From positions 1,984,001 to 2,048,000 of the forward strand of contig NZ_CP180208.1 of assembly GCF_047553045.1 (NCBI RefSeq): a DNA stretch of 64,000 nucleotides. The letters run 5' to 3'. How positions within the stretch are numbered: position 1 is the first letter of the stretch; each line of letters opens with the position of its first letter. The notes beneath the pieces are model-generated. The model had not been told where the DNA came from. It did no database searches and was given only the letters and a program-made list of their open reading frames with translations. This document shows, piece after piece, positions 9,367 through 18,457 of the stretch. Position numbers and translations under genes: made by a program. The DNA comes from Sphingomonas_L flavalba_A. Lineage in GTDB: Bacteria; Pseudomonadota; Alphaproteobacteria; Sphingomonadales; Sphingomonadaceae.

Positions 9367-10575
9367 CTAGACCCGTTCGACCGCCATCGCGATACCCTGC
9401 CCGACGCCGATGCACATCGTCGCCAGCGCATAACGGCCCTGCCGACGCTGCAATTCTTCCACCGCCGTCATCAGGATGCGCGCGCCGCTCATCCCCAGCG
9501 GGTGGCCGAGGGCGATCGCGCCGCCGTTCGGGTTCACATGCTCGGCATCGTCGGGCAGACCGAGCCGGCGGGTAACGGCCAGCCCCTGCGCCGCAAATGC
9601 CTCGTTCAGCTCGATCACGTCGATCGCGCCGATACCAAGGCCAAGCCGGGCGAGCAGCTTCTCGGTCGCCGGCGCCGGGCCGATCCCCATCACCCGCGGC
9701 GCCACGCCGGCCACCGCCATGCCCAGCACCCGCGCGCGCGGCGTCAGCCCGTGGCGCTTCGCCGCCGCTTCGGACGCGATGATCAGCGCGGCGGCACCGT
9801 CATTGACCCCAGACGCATTGCCAGCCGTCACCGTCCCGTCGGGCCGGACGATCGGCTTCAGCGCCGCCAGCACCTCAAGGGTGGTTGCGCGCGGATGCTC
9901 GTCGCGGTCGACAACCAGCGGTGGCTGCTTACGGCGGGGAACCTCTACCGGCACGATTTCCACCGCGAACCGGCCAGCGGCCTGCGCGGCAGCGGCGCGG
10001 TTCTGGCTGCGCAGCGCGAAAGCATCCTGGTCTTCGCGCGAAATGCCGTGGTCGGTCGCAACATTTTCGGCGGTTTCCGGCATGGAATCAACGCCCCATG
10101 CATCGCGAAGCCGCTTGTTGACGAAGCGCCAGCCAATCGTCGTATCGTGGATTTCCGGAGCGCGGGCATAAGCGGCCGTCGCCTTCGGCATCACGAACGG
10201 CGCCCGGCTCATGCTTTCCACCCCCCCCGCGATGAGCAGGTCCAGCTCCCCCGCGCGAACCGCCCGCGCCGCCGTACCGGCCGCGTCCAGCCCCGATCCG
10301 CACAGCCGGTTGATCGTCGCGCCGCTGGCGGTTTCGCCCAGCCCGGCGAGCAGCGCGGCCATGCGCGCGACATTGCGGTTGTCCTCGCCTGCCTGGTTGG
10401 CACAGCCGAGCAGCACGTCGTCCAGCGCGCCCCAGTCGACCGATGGATTGCGCGCGATCAGCGCCTTTAGGGGTTCCGCCGCCAGATCATCGGCCCGCAC
10501 CGGCGCCAGCACGCCACCATAACGACCAATCGGGGTCCGCACGGCATCACAGATGAAGGCTTCGGTCACACGCAT
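9367..10575 (-). CDS. pcaF: 3-oxoadipyl-CoA thiolase
   Basis: A 402-residue thiolase starting at the ATG at 10575, which has GGAG upstream. The signature INRLCGSGLDA holds the nucleophilic Cys (near residue 90). NPNGGAIALGHPLG holds the active-site His, and CIGVGQG holds the second Cys. GCANQAGEDNRNVARMA and DTTIGWRFVN are the stretches that set 3-oxoadipyl-CoA thiolases (PcaF/PaaJ) apart from acetoacetyl-CoA thiolases. It cleaves 3-oxoadipyl-CoA to succinyl-CoA and acetyl-CoA at the end of the beta-ketoadipate or phenylacetate route. It is isolated here: no pcaIJ, pcaD or paa genes are adjacent. It probably serves a pathway encoded elsewhere or shares a transcript with the MHS transporter (33-bp gap). 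Confidence 0.9.
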   Translation of the reverse strand: MRVTEAFICDAVRTPIGRYGGVLAPVRADDLAAEPLKALIARNPSVDWGALDDVLLGCANQAGEDNRNVARMAALLAGLGETASGATINRLCGSGLDAAGTAARAVRAGELDLLIAGGVESMSRAPFVMPKATAAYARAPEIHDTTIGWRFVNKRLRDAWGVDSMPETAENVATDHGISREDQDAFALRSQNRAAAAQAAGRFAVEIVPVEVPRRKQPPLVVDRDEHPRATTLEVLAALKPIVRPDGTVTAGNASGVNDGAAALIIASEAAAKRHGLTPRARVLGMAVAGVAPRVMGIGPAPATEKLLARLGLGIGAIDVIELNEAFAAQGLAVTRRLGLPDDAEHVNPNGGAIALGHPLGMSGARILMTAVEELQRRQGRYALATMCIGVGQGIAMAVERV

Positions 10576-10787
10576 TTCTCCGTTTTGCAGTCCGCCCCGC
10601 TGTGGCGGCGAAACGCGCCGAAGCCAAGCCCCGCCCCCGCCCTCACTCGCAAATGCGCCACGTATCGGCCGCCGCGCACCCCGCACGACTCGCCCTGGCG
10701 CAGAATCGACTCGGGCCGTCGTGCGTTCATTGAAGGGTCAGGCGGCACAGCGTTACTCTTTGCGCTCATGGGTGGGGTTTTGACGCA

Positions 10788-11534
10788 ATGATGATTTCTT
10801 TCGGCAGCCGAACGACGATCCTGCTGGCCGCGCTGGCCATGGCAGCCGCACCATCGGCGGCGCAGGTCCGCACTGTCGATCCGAACACCGCGATCGACGC
10901 CGACGTGACACCGCCGCCCGGCCAGGCCAGCATCCCCTACGATCAAACGCTGCCGGCCGAAGCGCCCCAGCCAGCCGCGCCCGCGACCGATCCGGCCGCT
11001 GCCCCCTATGCCTCCCCCGCATATGGCACCCCCGCCCCGGCTCCCGCCTCAACGACCTATAAGCAGGATGACCTGATCGGCGCGGCGGAGGGCGTGTTCG
11101 GCAAAGGTGCAAAGGGCCTGGCCGACCTGATCGAGAAAATCCTGAAGGATCAGGGCGAACCCAACGCCTATATCGCCGGACGCGAAGCGGGCGGCGCGCT
11201 GGTCGCCGGCCTGCGCTACGGTTCCGGCACGCTGTTCCACAAGATAGAGGGGCAACGCCCCGCCTACTGGACCGGCCCGTCGATCGGCTTCGACGCGGGC
11301 GGCAATGCCGGCAAGACGTTCATCCTCGTCTACAATCTCTACGACAGCCAAGACCTGTACAAACGCTTCCCGGCCGGTGAGGGCAACGCCTATTTCATCG
11401 GCGGCTTCACCGCCAGCTACATGCGCCACGGCGATATTGTGCTAATCCCGATCCGCGTCGGCGTCGGTTACCGACTCGGTGCCAATGTCGGCTACATGAA
11501 GTTCAGCGAAAAGCAGCGCTGGCTGCCCTTCTAG
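10788..11534 (+). CDS. eipA: EipA-family periplasmic envelope protein (DUF1134)
   Basis: A 248-residue secreted protein. A signal peptide (residues 1-25, cut near APSAAQ) is followed by a Pro/Ala-rich low-complexity linker to about residue 85. The compact DUF1134 domain then runs to the C-terminus, with the family landmarks YIAGREAGGALVAGLRYGSG, GPSIGFDAGGNAG, LVYNLYDSQDLYKRFP and GVGYRLGANVGYMKFS. The family is nearly restricted to Alphaproteobacteria. EipA of Brucella is a small soluble periplasmic beta-barrel-like protein needed for envelope integrity. No enzymatic residues are known. It stands alone, followed by tRNA-Ser. Confidence 0.88.
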   Translation: MMISFGSRTTILLAALAMAAAPSAAQVRTVDPNTAIDADVTPPPGQASIPYDQTLPAEAPQPAAPATDPAAAPYASPAYGTPAPAPASTTYKQDDLIGAAEGVFGKGAKGLADLIEKILKDQGEPNAYIAGREAGGALVAGLRYGSGTLFHKIEGQRPAYWTGPSIGFDAGGNAGKTFILVYNLYDSQDLYKRFPAGEGNAYFIGGFTASYMRHGDIVLIPIRVGVGYRLGANVGYMKFSEKQRWLPF

Positions 11535-11619
11535 GCGGCAAGGCCCGCCCCACGCCTCCGACGCAGCCAGCGCTTGCCCGCGCCGCCGCCAGCGACTAGG
11601 GGCGTGCTTCCCAGGACGC

Positions 11620-11710
11620 GGAGCGGTGGCCGAGTGGTCGAAGGCGCACGCCTGGAAAGTGTGTAGGGGTTAACAGCCCCTCGTGGGTTCGAATCCCACC
11701 CGCTCCGCCA
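11620..11710 (+). tRNA. tRNA-Ser(GGA)
   Basis: A 91-nt class II tRNA including an encoded CCA. Acceptor stem GGAGCGG (11620-11626) pairs with CCGCTCC (11700-11706), with discriminator G and CCA after it. Anticodon stem CACGC/GTGTG encloses the loop CTGGAAA with anticodon GGA at 11654-11656. A long variable arm (AGGGGTTAACAGCCCCT) and the T arm GTGGGTTCGAATCCCAC complete it. Transposon debris begins within 50 bp of the 3' end. Confidence 0.97.
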
Positions 11711-11758
11711 CTTCGGTATAAAACCGGGAACGCCGATTCCCGCCTGCCGATTCTCGCC

Positions 11759-12273
11759 TTAGGTTGCGTTGACCAAGTGAGGTAGCCATTGGCGGATGGC
11801 TGCCAGATTTAGGAAACTGGAGAAGGACAAGGCAGTTTTGTCGTAGCGAGTTGCGACGCGACGGAACTGCTTAAGTCGACCGAACCAGCGCTCGATGCGG
11901 TTGCAATGACGATAACGCCGGAAGTCGCATGGAATGGGCCCCCGCCGATTCGACTTGGGCGGGATGATCGGCAGGATGCCCTGCATCAGCAGATTTTCGC
12001 GTCGATCATCACCGCCTTCCGATCGGCGCCTGCGGAGGACAGCCCTTCCATCATCCGGGCGAACACGCCCGCTGCGCTCCATCGCCTCCAACGATTGTAG
12101 AGCGTCTTATGCGGCCCATATTCATTCAGCGCGCCCCACCAACGCAGCCCGTTGCGATTGACGAAGATGATCCCGCTCAACACCCGCCGATCGTCAACCC
12201 GCGGCACTCCGTGCGACAGGGGAAAATACGGCTCGAGACGCGCCATCTGCTCGTCCGTCAGCCAGTATCTCCA
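11759..12273 (-). pseudogene. IS5-family transposase remnant, internally deleted
   Basis: Two out-of-phase pieces of one DDE transposase read leftwards. The N-terminal piece (12273 to 11986) has WLTDEQMARLEPYFPLSHGV, NRNGLRWWGALNEYGPHKTL and VMIDA with the first catalytic Asp. It then runs into a stop after KIC. The C-terminal piece (from about 12010 to 11759) has RYRHCNRIERWFGRLKQF with the catalytic Glu and the end FLNLAAIRQWLPHLVNAT. The middle of the protein, including the expected second Asp in a GDRGYDA-like motif, is missing, so the gene cannot encode an active transposase. Complete IS5-type transposases are about 250-270 residues. Clear terminal inverted repeats were not found. Confidence 0.85.
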
Positions 12274-12339
12274 GCCTCCTCACGGAGCCTCAATCAGATC
12301 GTAACGCTCACATCAATGGGTCCTCAACCTAGGGGCTAC

Positions 12340-12431
12340 TCAAACCTCTGGTGCATACTTGTTCGTCGTCTTGTTCATACAGGCTCCACCTTCTCAGGAG
12401 TTGGAGCCTCCGGCAGACCCGGCGCGGTTCA
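12340..12431 (-). mobile_element. End fragment of an IS3-family insertion sequence
   Basis: Read on the minus strand, the segment begins TGAACCGCGCCGGGTCTGCC, resembling an IS3-family terminus. It contains an inverted repeat AGGCTCCA...TGGAGCCT (12381-12388 and 12402-12409) and then the first codons of an OrfA-like protein, MNKTTNKYAPEV, ending at a stop at 12340-12342. Only the left end survives; the rest was lost at the junction with the IS5-type remnant. The family name comes from remembered similarity of this end and the MNKTTNKY start, so it is less certain than the fact that the segment is a fragment. Confidence 0.6.
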
Positions 12432-12463
12432 AAATGTTCTGACGACGGGCAGCTGATTGCCGG

Positions 12464-14092
12464 CTATTCCGCTGCCCCGCTCCCCAGCGTCGGCCATTTG
12501 ACGCCAAGTTGCTCCAGATAAGAACCATAACGTTGCGGGTCATAATATCGCTTGGCCAGTTCCGGCTGATAACGCGTCATGACCTCTGTATTCAGCCAGG
12601 TCGCCGGAACATCGGCATTGGTCAGGACCGGCTCATACCGCTGGTTCCGAGTCTGCACGTCGCGGAAATAAGCCTTGGCATCGGCCATCAGGCGAGGTTT
12701 GGTCAGCAGGTCGACGATCGTCATCGCCATTGCCTTGGCGCCAGCTTGTACCCCCTTATGCGCGATCGGTGTCGCCATCGCTATCGCATTGGCCCAGTTA
12801 TGCCCAGGCAGGCCGGGGATGTTTGACGGATAACGGATCGTGATGGTCGGCACCGTCCAGCTGACATCGCCGATATCGTCCGATCCGCCCGATTTCGGTG
12901 TCTCCGGCGGGGGACCAAGCATTGCCAGCTTGGTTTCCAGCCCGTCCGTCACCGTCGCTTTTACATTCACCTGTACCGCTTTGGCGAACGCCTGATCATC
13001 GGCATCCCATCTGGGCAAGCCAACCGCCGCGATATTAGCCTGCGCCGCCTCTGCCATCGGGCGATTGAAATGCTGGATCGCGGCAGACCCGAGCAGCCGG
13101 CGGTTCACGGTGGTGCTGGTCATCTTCGCGGCGCCATCGGCAATATCGTCTGCGGTCTTCAGCATGTCGGCGATTGCCGCGAAACTCTGCTCGCGCAGGT
13201 AGAACCAGATCGTCGCTTCGGATGGCACGACATTCGGCTGATCGCCGCCGTCGCTGATAACGTAGTGCGAACGCTGCTCAGGGCGCAGATGCTCCCGTCG
13301 CATCTCCCAGCCGGTTGCCATCGCCATCACGCCATCCAGCGCCGATTTCCCACGCCATGGTGCGCCAGCGGAATGCGCGCTCTCACCCTTGAACATATAT
13401 TCGACGCTGACAACGCCAGTGCCGCTGGGCTGACCCCAACTGGTCGAAAGCTGGCTGGAGACATGGCTGAACAGCGCCGCGTCAACGCCGTTGAACACAC
13501 CGGCCCGCACCATATGCGCCTTGCCGCCCAGCAATTCCTCGGCGACGCCCGGCCAGATCACCAAAGTCCCCGGAGTCCGCGTGCGGACCATCCAGTCCTT
13601 TACCGCCAGCGCGGCAACGATATTCACCGCCTGACCGCTGTTATGGCCCTCGCCATGGCCCGGCGCGCCGTCGACCATCGGCTGGCGCCACGGGATTCCC
13701 GGTGTCTGGCTCGCCTTGGGAATGCCGTCGATGTCGCTGCCGATCGCGATCACCGGGCCACCGCTGCCGTTGGTCCACCGGGCCACCCAGCCGGTCGGCA
13801 GGCCGGCGATGTCACGGTCGATGGCAAAGCCTTCCTTTTCGAGCAGTGCGGTCAGGTAACGCGCGGTCTCCCACTCCTGAAAACCAAGCTCGGCGTAGCT
13901 GAACAACTGATCGTTGATCACCTGCGCCAACTTCGCCCGCGCCTCTACGCCACGAACAACATCGGCCTTGGCCCCGGACAGCGCCGCCTGCGCGACCAAC
14001 GGCGCAGGCAACGCCGTGACGACCGCCGCCAGCACGGCCCGCAACGCCACCCCCCCGGCCACACCAATCCAGCCACGTTCTGCGCTCCGCAT
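12464..14092 (-). CDS. Secreted M20-family amidohydrolase, AbgB-like
   Basis: A 542-residue protein with an N-terminal signal peptide (hydrophobic run to about residue 35, PAPLVAQA). It is followed by an M20 peptidase/amidohydrolase domain with the inserted dimerisation domain. Landmarks are AELGFQEWETA, IGSDIDGIPK in place of the usual HxDxxP, APGHGEGHNSG with metal-binding His, PGVAEELLGGKAHMV with the acid pair, and FKGESAHSAGAPWRGKSALD in the dimerisation domain. It most resembles AbgB, the p-aminobenzoyl-glutamate hydrolase subunit. A periplasmic location is unusual for that role and suggests hydrolysis of an N-acyl or peptide-like amide outside the cytoplasm. The 3' end lies 33 bp from the IS remnant. 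Confidence 0.8.
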   Translation of the reverse strand: MRSAERGWIGVAGGVALRAVLAAVVTALPAPLVAQAALSGAKADVVRGVEARAKLAQVINDQLFSYAELGFQEWETARYLTALLEKEGFAIDRDIAGLPTGWVARWTNGSGGPVIAIGSDIDGIPKASQTPGIPWRQPMVDGAPGHGEGHNSGQAVNIVAALAVKDWMVRTRTPGTLVIWPGVAEELLGGKAHMVRAGVFNGVDAALFSHVSSQLSTSWGQPSGTGVVSVEYMFKGESAHSAGAPWRGKSALDGVMAMATGWEMRREHLRPEQRSHYVISDGGDQPNVVPSEATIWFYLREQSFAAIADMLKTADDIADGAAKMTSTTVNRRLLGSAAIQHFNRPMAEAAQANIAAVGLPRWDADDQAFAKAVQVNVKATVTDGLETKLAMLGPPPETPKSGGSDDIGDVSWTVPTITIRYPSNIPGLPGHNWANAIAMATPIAHKGVQAGAKAMAMTIVDLLTKPRLMADAKAYFRDVQTRNQRYEPVLTNADVPATWLNTEVMTRYQPELAKRYYDPQRYGSYLEQLGVKWPTLGSGAAE

Positions 14093-14416
14093 TGTCCGTA
14101 ATCCTCCCCGTCAGTCGAATAGCCCTTGTCCACCCGCGCGGCCAAAACCCGCACGGCGCCCGCTCTCCCTTGTCAGCCCGTCCTAATAGCGGGACTTCGG
14201 CAGTTGCGAAGCAATACCGGCGGACGATACCCCGCCCAAATCTTTCCGTACACCATCGCCCCACTATGCCCACCGGAACGGCGGCGCTGCCGGCCAACCG
14301 GCCCCCGGCACGCTGGCCCGATCGACAGACCGACCCCGATGAGGCCGCACACGCTTGGGTAGTGACCTCTGCGCGCACCTGCCCTACGGCATCGCCCGGG
14401 CGACCGGGGGAGGACC
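14093..14416. other. Intergenic region between divergent genes
   Basis: A 324-bp stretch between the outward-facing M20 gene and the hypothetical gene. It must hold promoters for both. A ribosome site (GGGGAGG) precedes 14092 on the minus strand and another (GGGGGAGG) precedes 14417 on the plus strand. No convincing operator dyad, RNA gene or small coding region was seen. Confidence 0.5.
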
Positions 14417-15190
14417 ATGACCGTAGCGGACAAGGCGCAGATCGCGGGGATCATCATTCAGACCAGTGCGCTGCTCTGGGCGATATGGCAGTTTCGCCTC
14501 GAAAGCACGCGACGGCGGCTGGCGCAGGCAGCGGAAAGCCTGCTGCGGCGGGACAATGAGGCCAAGGCGCTCAGCGCCCAGCGGATCGAGATCTACCAGC
14601 GGCTGGAGATCGAATCGAACCGCGTGTTCGAATTCGAGGCACGCCACCCTCAACTGGTGCCGATGATGAAGCGGCGGCTGGCACCAGTCCACAGCCTCGA
14701 CGAACTGAATGTCCAGAACGAATATGGCGACCGCATGGACGCACAGCAGATCGCCATGATCGCGCGCAAATATTACGAGATGAACTGCAATCTGTTCGAA
14801 ATCGCGGCGCGGCTGCGCAAGCTCGACCTGATTGATGCCGACGTGTTCGGCAGCTGGGTCGCGTGGTATTTCGACACCGGCACCGAATGGGGTTTCCGCG
14901 CGCTGTGGGCCGACCTGCGCGACAATTACACCGCCGATCTGCGCGGGATCTTCGACCCGCTCTGCGTCGCGCTGATCGATGCATGGGATGTTCCCCACGC
15001 CGAAGGCCGGCTCGCCCCGGCCCGCCCGGATGGCACACTCCCCGATGTAACGCTGGAGGAAGTGGAACACCGGCGCGGCGCGTTCTACGAACAGATCGGT
15101 ACGCTGCTCGCATGCCCGGTGATTTCCGGATGGATCCGGAAAGTCGACGAATCTCGGCTACCCCTGCCCCATCCGATGGCGTATTGTTGA
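14417..15190 (+). CDS. Hypothetical membrane-anchored protein
   Basis: A 257-residue protein I do not recognise. Residues 7-26 form one hydrophobic segment, and residues 27-75 are strongly charged and helical (RLESTRRRLAQAAESLLRRD), consistent with a membrane-proximal coiled coil. The rest is a helical soluble domain rich in aromatic and acidic residues. The arrangement is similar to small single-pass proteins of the DUF4760 type, but no diagnostic motif was seen. GGGGGAGG upstream supports the start. It lies 3 bp before the GNAT gene, so the two are probably cotranscribed. Confidence 0.6.
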   Translation: MTVADKAQIAGIIIQTSALLWAIWQFRLESTRRRLAQAAESLLRRDNEAKALSAQRIEIYQRLEIESNRVFEFEARHPQLVPMMKRRLAPVHSLDELNVQNEYGDRMDAQQIAMIARKYYEMNCNLFEIAARLRKLDLIDADVFGSWVAWYFDTGTEWGFRALWADLRDNYTADLRGIFDPLCVALIDAWDVPHAEGRLAPARPDGTLPDVTLEEVEHRRGAFYEQIGTLLACPVISGWIRKVDESRLPLPHPMAYC

Positions 15191-15193
15191 GCC

Positions 15194-15682
15194 ATGACAG
15201 ACTATCGCTGGGCGCGTGCCGCGGAACTGCCGGCCATCGCCTCTTTCTTCGCCCGCATCGTCGCCCTCGACGATGCCTATGTCAGCCATGGTGAAGTACA
15301 AACCGGGCTCAGCGTCGACGGGCGCACATGGGTCGACGATCTCGACACCCGGATGGCGGAGGACATGGCGGCCCTCGGGCCAGAACGTTCGGTGGCGGTC
15401 GCCATGGATCAGCACAGGCTGCTCGGCGCCACGATCGTGCTGTGGGAAGTGACGCCACGGGTGTCCTTCATGGTGGTGGAGGACATGGCGATCGATCCGG
15501 CGGCCCGATCGGGCGGCGTCGGCGCCGGGCTCCTTGCTTTCGTCGAAGCGGAAGGCGCCGGGCGCGGCATGCAATGGGCCTTTCTGGAAAGCGGTCTCCA
15601 CAACGACGGCGCGCACCGTTTCTTCGAACGCCATGGCTTCAAAGCGATGTCCAAGGTGTTTTCGAAGAAATTGCCTGGCTGA
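15194..15682 (+). CDS. GNAT-family N-acetyltransferase
   Basis: A 162-residue single-domain acetyltransferase. The acetyl-CoA pyrophosphate-binding motif A is visible as VEDMAIDPAARSGGVGAGLL (about residues 95-115), and the motif B region LHNDGAHRFFERHGFK is near the C-terminus. It transfers an acetyl group from acetyl-CoA to an amine on an unknown acceptor. It follows the hypothetical gene with a 3-bp gap. The N-terminal half, which would determine the substrate, gives no clue. Confidence 0.85.
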   Translation: MTDYRWARAAELPAIASFFARIVALDDAYVSHGEVQTGLSVDGRTWVDDLDTRMAEDMAALGPERSVAVAMDQHRLLGATIVLWEVTPRVSFMVVEDMAIDPAARSGGVGAGLLAFVEAEGAGRGMQWAFLESGLHNDGAHRFFERHGFKAMSKVFSKKLPG

Positions 15683-15756
15683 TCCGTCTTACGAAAACCA
15701 TCCTCCTCCGTCGGGATTCATGATAGCATCCGTCCCGCGCTATCGGGGGAAGGCGT

Positions 15757-17526
15757 ATGCGGCGGTTGTGGAAAGCCTTAGCGATCGGCGGCGCCGGGGT
15801 CGCCCTCGCCAGCTTCTCGTCCGGGCCATATCTCGCGCCCGCCGGCCTGGCCGCGCTTGATCCCAGCCGGATGGCGGCGGCAAGCTGCGGTGGAAGGGAG
15901 GCCGGCGCCGGCCTTGCCCGGGCACTTCTGGTCGCGGCAACCGTCGCCGCTCCGGCAAGCGCCACCCGGCCGATGCCGCTCTATGCCGATCTGGCGGCCT
16001 CGCCGTTCCGCGTTTCGACGAACAGCCCGCAGGCGCAACGCTATTTCAGCCAGGGCCTGCTGCTCACTTACGGTTTCAACCACGCCGGCGCGGTCCGCTC
16101 GTTCCGCGAAGCACAGCGGCTCGACCCCGGCTGCGCGCTCTGCTGGTGGGGAGAGGCACTGGCGCCAGGCCCGAATATCAACGCACCGATGGACAACCGC
16201 GACCACGCCGCCGCGCTTGCGGCGCTCGACCGGGCGCTGGCGTTGCGCGATCGCGCCACCGCGCGCGAACGGGCGCTGATCGACGCGGTTGCGCGCCGCT
16301 ACGCGCCCGCCGCCGACGCCGACCGGACAGAACTCGACGCCGCCTATGCCGACGCCATGCTGGCGGTGGCACGGCAATATCCGGACGACAACGACATCGC
16401 CATCCTCGCCGCAGAAGCCGCAATGGACACCACTCCCTGGAATTATTGGGAGGCGGACCGGCGGACGCCGGTCGGCCGCAGCGGCGACGCGATCCGGCTG
16501 GTCGAAACCGTGCTGCGGCGCGATCCCGCCCACGCCCAGGCCGCCCATCTCTATATTCACCTGCTCGAAGCAAGCGACCCGGCACGGGCCGAGGCGGCGG
16601 CCGACCGGCTCGCGGTACCGGTGGCGCCAAGCGCCGGCCATCTGGTCCACATGCCCGGTCATATCTACGCCCGTCGCGGGCGGCATGCGGATTCGATCCG
16701 GGTCAACATCGCCGCCGTCCGCGCCGACGAGGCCTTTATCCGGGCGACCGACGACCAGAGCCTCGTCCGCTACGGCTATTATCCACACAATATCCACTTC
16801 ATCGTCACCTCGGCGCAGATGGCGGGCGACATGGCAACCGCGATCGGCGAAGCCCGGCGCCTGCGCACGGTGCTCGATCCGGCAACTTCCGCCCGTATCG
16901 CATGGATTCAGGTGATTGACGCCGCGCCCTATCTGGCCGCCGCGCAATTCGCCGCGCCGAAGACGATCCTCGCCATGGCGGCGCCAGACCGGCGGCTGCC
17001 TTATGCGGCGGCGATGCGCCACTACGCCCGTGCCGTCGCCCATGCCCGGCTCCGCAACAGCCGCGCCGTCGCCGTGGAGCTGGCGGCGATGACGGAACTG
17101 GCCCAGACACAAACCGTCGCCGCGATGGTCGAGCAAGGCATTCCCGTCCCCGATCTGCTGGCGCTGGCGGCAGCGGTGGTGCGGGGCCGTCTTGCCGCGG
17201 CACAGGGGCGGCACGGCGCAGCGGCGGCGGAGTACCGCCGGGCGATCGCCATTGAAACCGGGCTGCCCTATCAGGAACCGTCGCTATGGTACTATCCGGT
17301 CAGTCAGTCGCTCGGCGCCGCGTTGTTCGAGGATGGCCGCCCTGCGGAGGCGGCGGCGGCATTCCGCGCTGCACTGGTCCAGACGCCCAATAACGGCTGG
17401 GCGCTCTATGGCCTGATGCGCAGCGAAACGGCGCAGGGTCATGCGATGGAAGCGGCGGCGGCGCGGCAAGCACTGGACCGGGCGTGGCTCGGCAACCGGC
17501 GCTGGCTTCGCATGGATCGCCTCTAA
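15757..17526 (+). CDS. Secreted tetratricopeptide-repeat protein
   Basis: A 589-residue protein with a possible N-terminal signal or anchor (residues 1-28) and a second hydrophobic run ending near residue 75. The rest consists of helical TPR-like repeats, with clear units at QRYFSQGLLLTYGFNHAGAV, SFREAQRLDPGCALCWWG, and near the C-terminus YRRAIAIETGLPYQEPSLWY and AAFRAALVQTPNNGWALYG. A conserved-looking HMPGHIYARRGRHADSI lies mid-protein. This architecture matches a widespread family of uncharacterised TPR proteins in Proteobacteria, presumably protein-interaction scaffolds in the periplasm. The start at 15757 is preceded by AAGG. Confidence 0.75.
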   Translation: MRRLWKALAIGGAGVALASFSSGPYLAPAGLAALDPSRMAAASCGGREAGAGLARALLVAATVAAPASATRPMPLYADLAASPFRVSTNSPQAQRYFSQGLLLTYGFNHAGAVRSFREAQRLDPGCALCWWGEALAPGPNINAPMDNRDHAAALAALDRALALRDRATARERALIDAVARRYAPAADADRTELDAAYADAMLAVARQYPDDNDIAILAAEAAMDTTPWNYWEADRRTPVGRSGDAIRLVETVLRRDPAHAQAAHLYIHLLEASDPARAEAAADRLAVPVAPSAGHLVHMPGHIYARRGRHADSIRVNIAAVRADEAFIRATDDQSLVRYGYYPHNIHFIVTSAQMAGDMATAIGEARRLRTVLDPATSARIAWIQVIDAAPYLAAAQFAAPKTILAMAAPDRRLPYAAAMRHYARAVAHARLRNSRAVAVELAAMTELAQTQTVAAMVEQGIPVPDLLALAAAVVRGRLAAAQGRHGAAAAEYRRAIAIETGLPYQEPSLWYYPVSQSLGAALFEDGRPAEAAAAFRAALVQTPNNGWALYGLMRSETAQGHAMEAAAARQALDRAWLGNRRWLRMDRL

Positions 17527-17706
17527 CCCACCCTTCGCCAGCTACGAATGACCCTATTGGCTTTTGACGCTTTATCGCCGGGACTGGCGCTCCGATCCTG
17601 CCCTGGCGGGGGCTTCGCCGCGTAGAACAGGCGCCCCGCCGGTCGTTTCAGCCGATAGGGAGGATGCCTTGGATAAACGCGGACTTGTGGTCGGCCACGG
17701 GCCAGC

Positions 17707-18456
17707 ATGACCACGATCATCGACGCCGCCTATGATGGCGGACCGGGCGAACGGGCGGTTTTCGGCCTGCTGACCACCCAGAACGACATGGTCAGCGAAC
17801 AGGAGGTCCGCGCATTCCTGCCCGAAAGGGGCATCGCGCTATGCGCCAGCCGGTTCGCCACCGGCACGCGCGGAACGGTGGAAACGCTGCGCGCGATCGA
17901 AGCGGCGATCCCTGCCGCGCTGCGCCTGCTGCTGCCCGACGACCGGATCGACGTGATCAATTTCAGCTGCACTTCGGCCACGGTCGTCATCGGCACCGAT
18001 CGGGTCGAGGCGGCGATCGCCAGCATACGGCCGGACTGCGCACAGACCAACCCGGTCACCACCGCCATCGCCGCGATGCGGCATCTCGGCATGCGAAGCA
18101 TCGGCCTGCTCACACCCTATCTACCCGACGTCCACCAGCGGATGGAGGCGTGCTTCGCCAGCCAGGGCATCGGAACCGCAACCGGCGCGACCTTCGCGAC
18201 GGAAACGGAAGCTCAGGTTCGGGCGCTCAGCCCGGATCGGGTCCGCGACGCCGCGATCGCGATTGCCGACGCTCCGGCAATCGACGGCGTGTTCATTTCC
18301 TGCACCGCGCTGCGCTGTTCCGGCATCATCGCCGCGATCGAGCAGGCGACTGGCAAGCCGGTGGTGACCAGCAATCAGGCAGCCGCATGGCATATGCGCC
18401 GCCTCGCCGGTATCGCCGCGCCGATACCGGGCTTCGGCCGGCTGCTGGCCCGGTGA
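17707..18456 (+). CDS. Asp/Glu racemase superfamily protein (maleate isomerase-like)
   Basis: A 249-residue protein with the two-domain racemase fold. The paired catalytic cysteines are at the expected places: INFSCTSATVVIG (around residue 80) and GVFISCTALR (around residue 199). The short pattern SCTS...SCTA is typical of the maleate cis-trans isomerase / arylmalonate decarboxylase / EutA group rather than true amino-acid racemases. In ectoine-utilisation loci an EutA member sits with M24 and M20-type hydrolases, as here within the following 10 kb. Exact reaction unknown: isomerisation, racemisation or decarboxylation of a small acid. Confidence 0.75.
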   Translation: MTTIIDAAYDGGPGERAVFGLLTTQNDMVSEQEVRAFLPERGIALCASRFATGTRGTVETLRAIEAAIPAALRLLLPDDRIDVINFSCTSATVVIGTDRVEAAIASIRPDCAQTNPVTTAIAAMRHLGMRSIGLLTPYLPDVHQRMEACFASQGIGTATGATFATETEAQVRALSPDRVRDAAIAIADAPAIDGVFISCTALRCSGIIAAIEQATGKPVVTSNQAAAWHMRRLAGIAAPIPGFGRLLAR

Positions 18457-18457
18457 C

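Noticed and set aside
15778..17214. Minus-strand open frame of 478 codons
   Set aside because: Antisense shadow of the TPR protein gene, with no recognisable fold.
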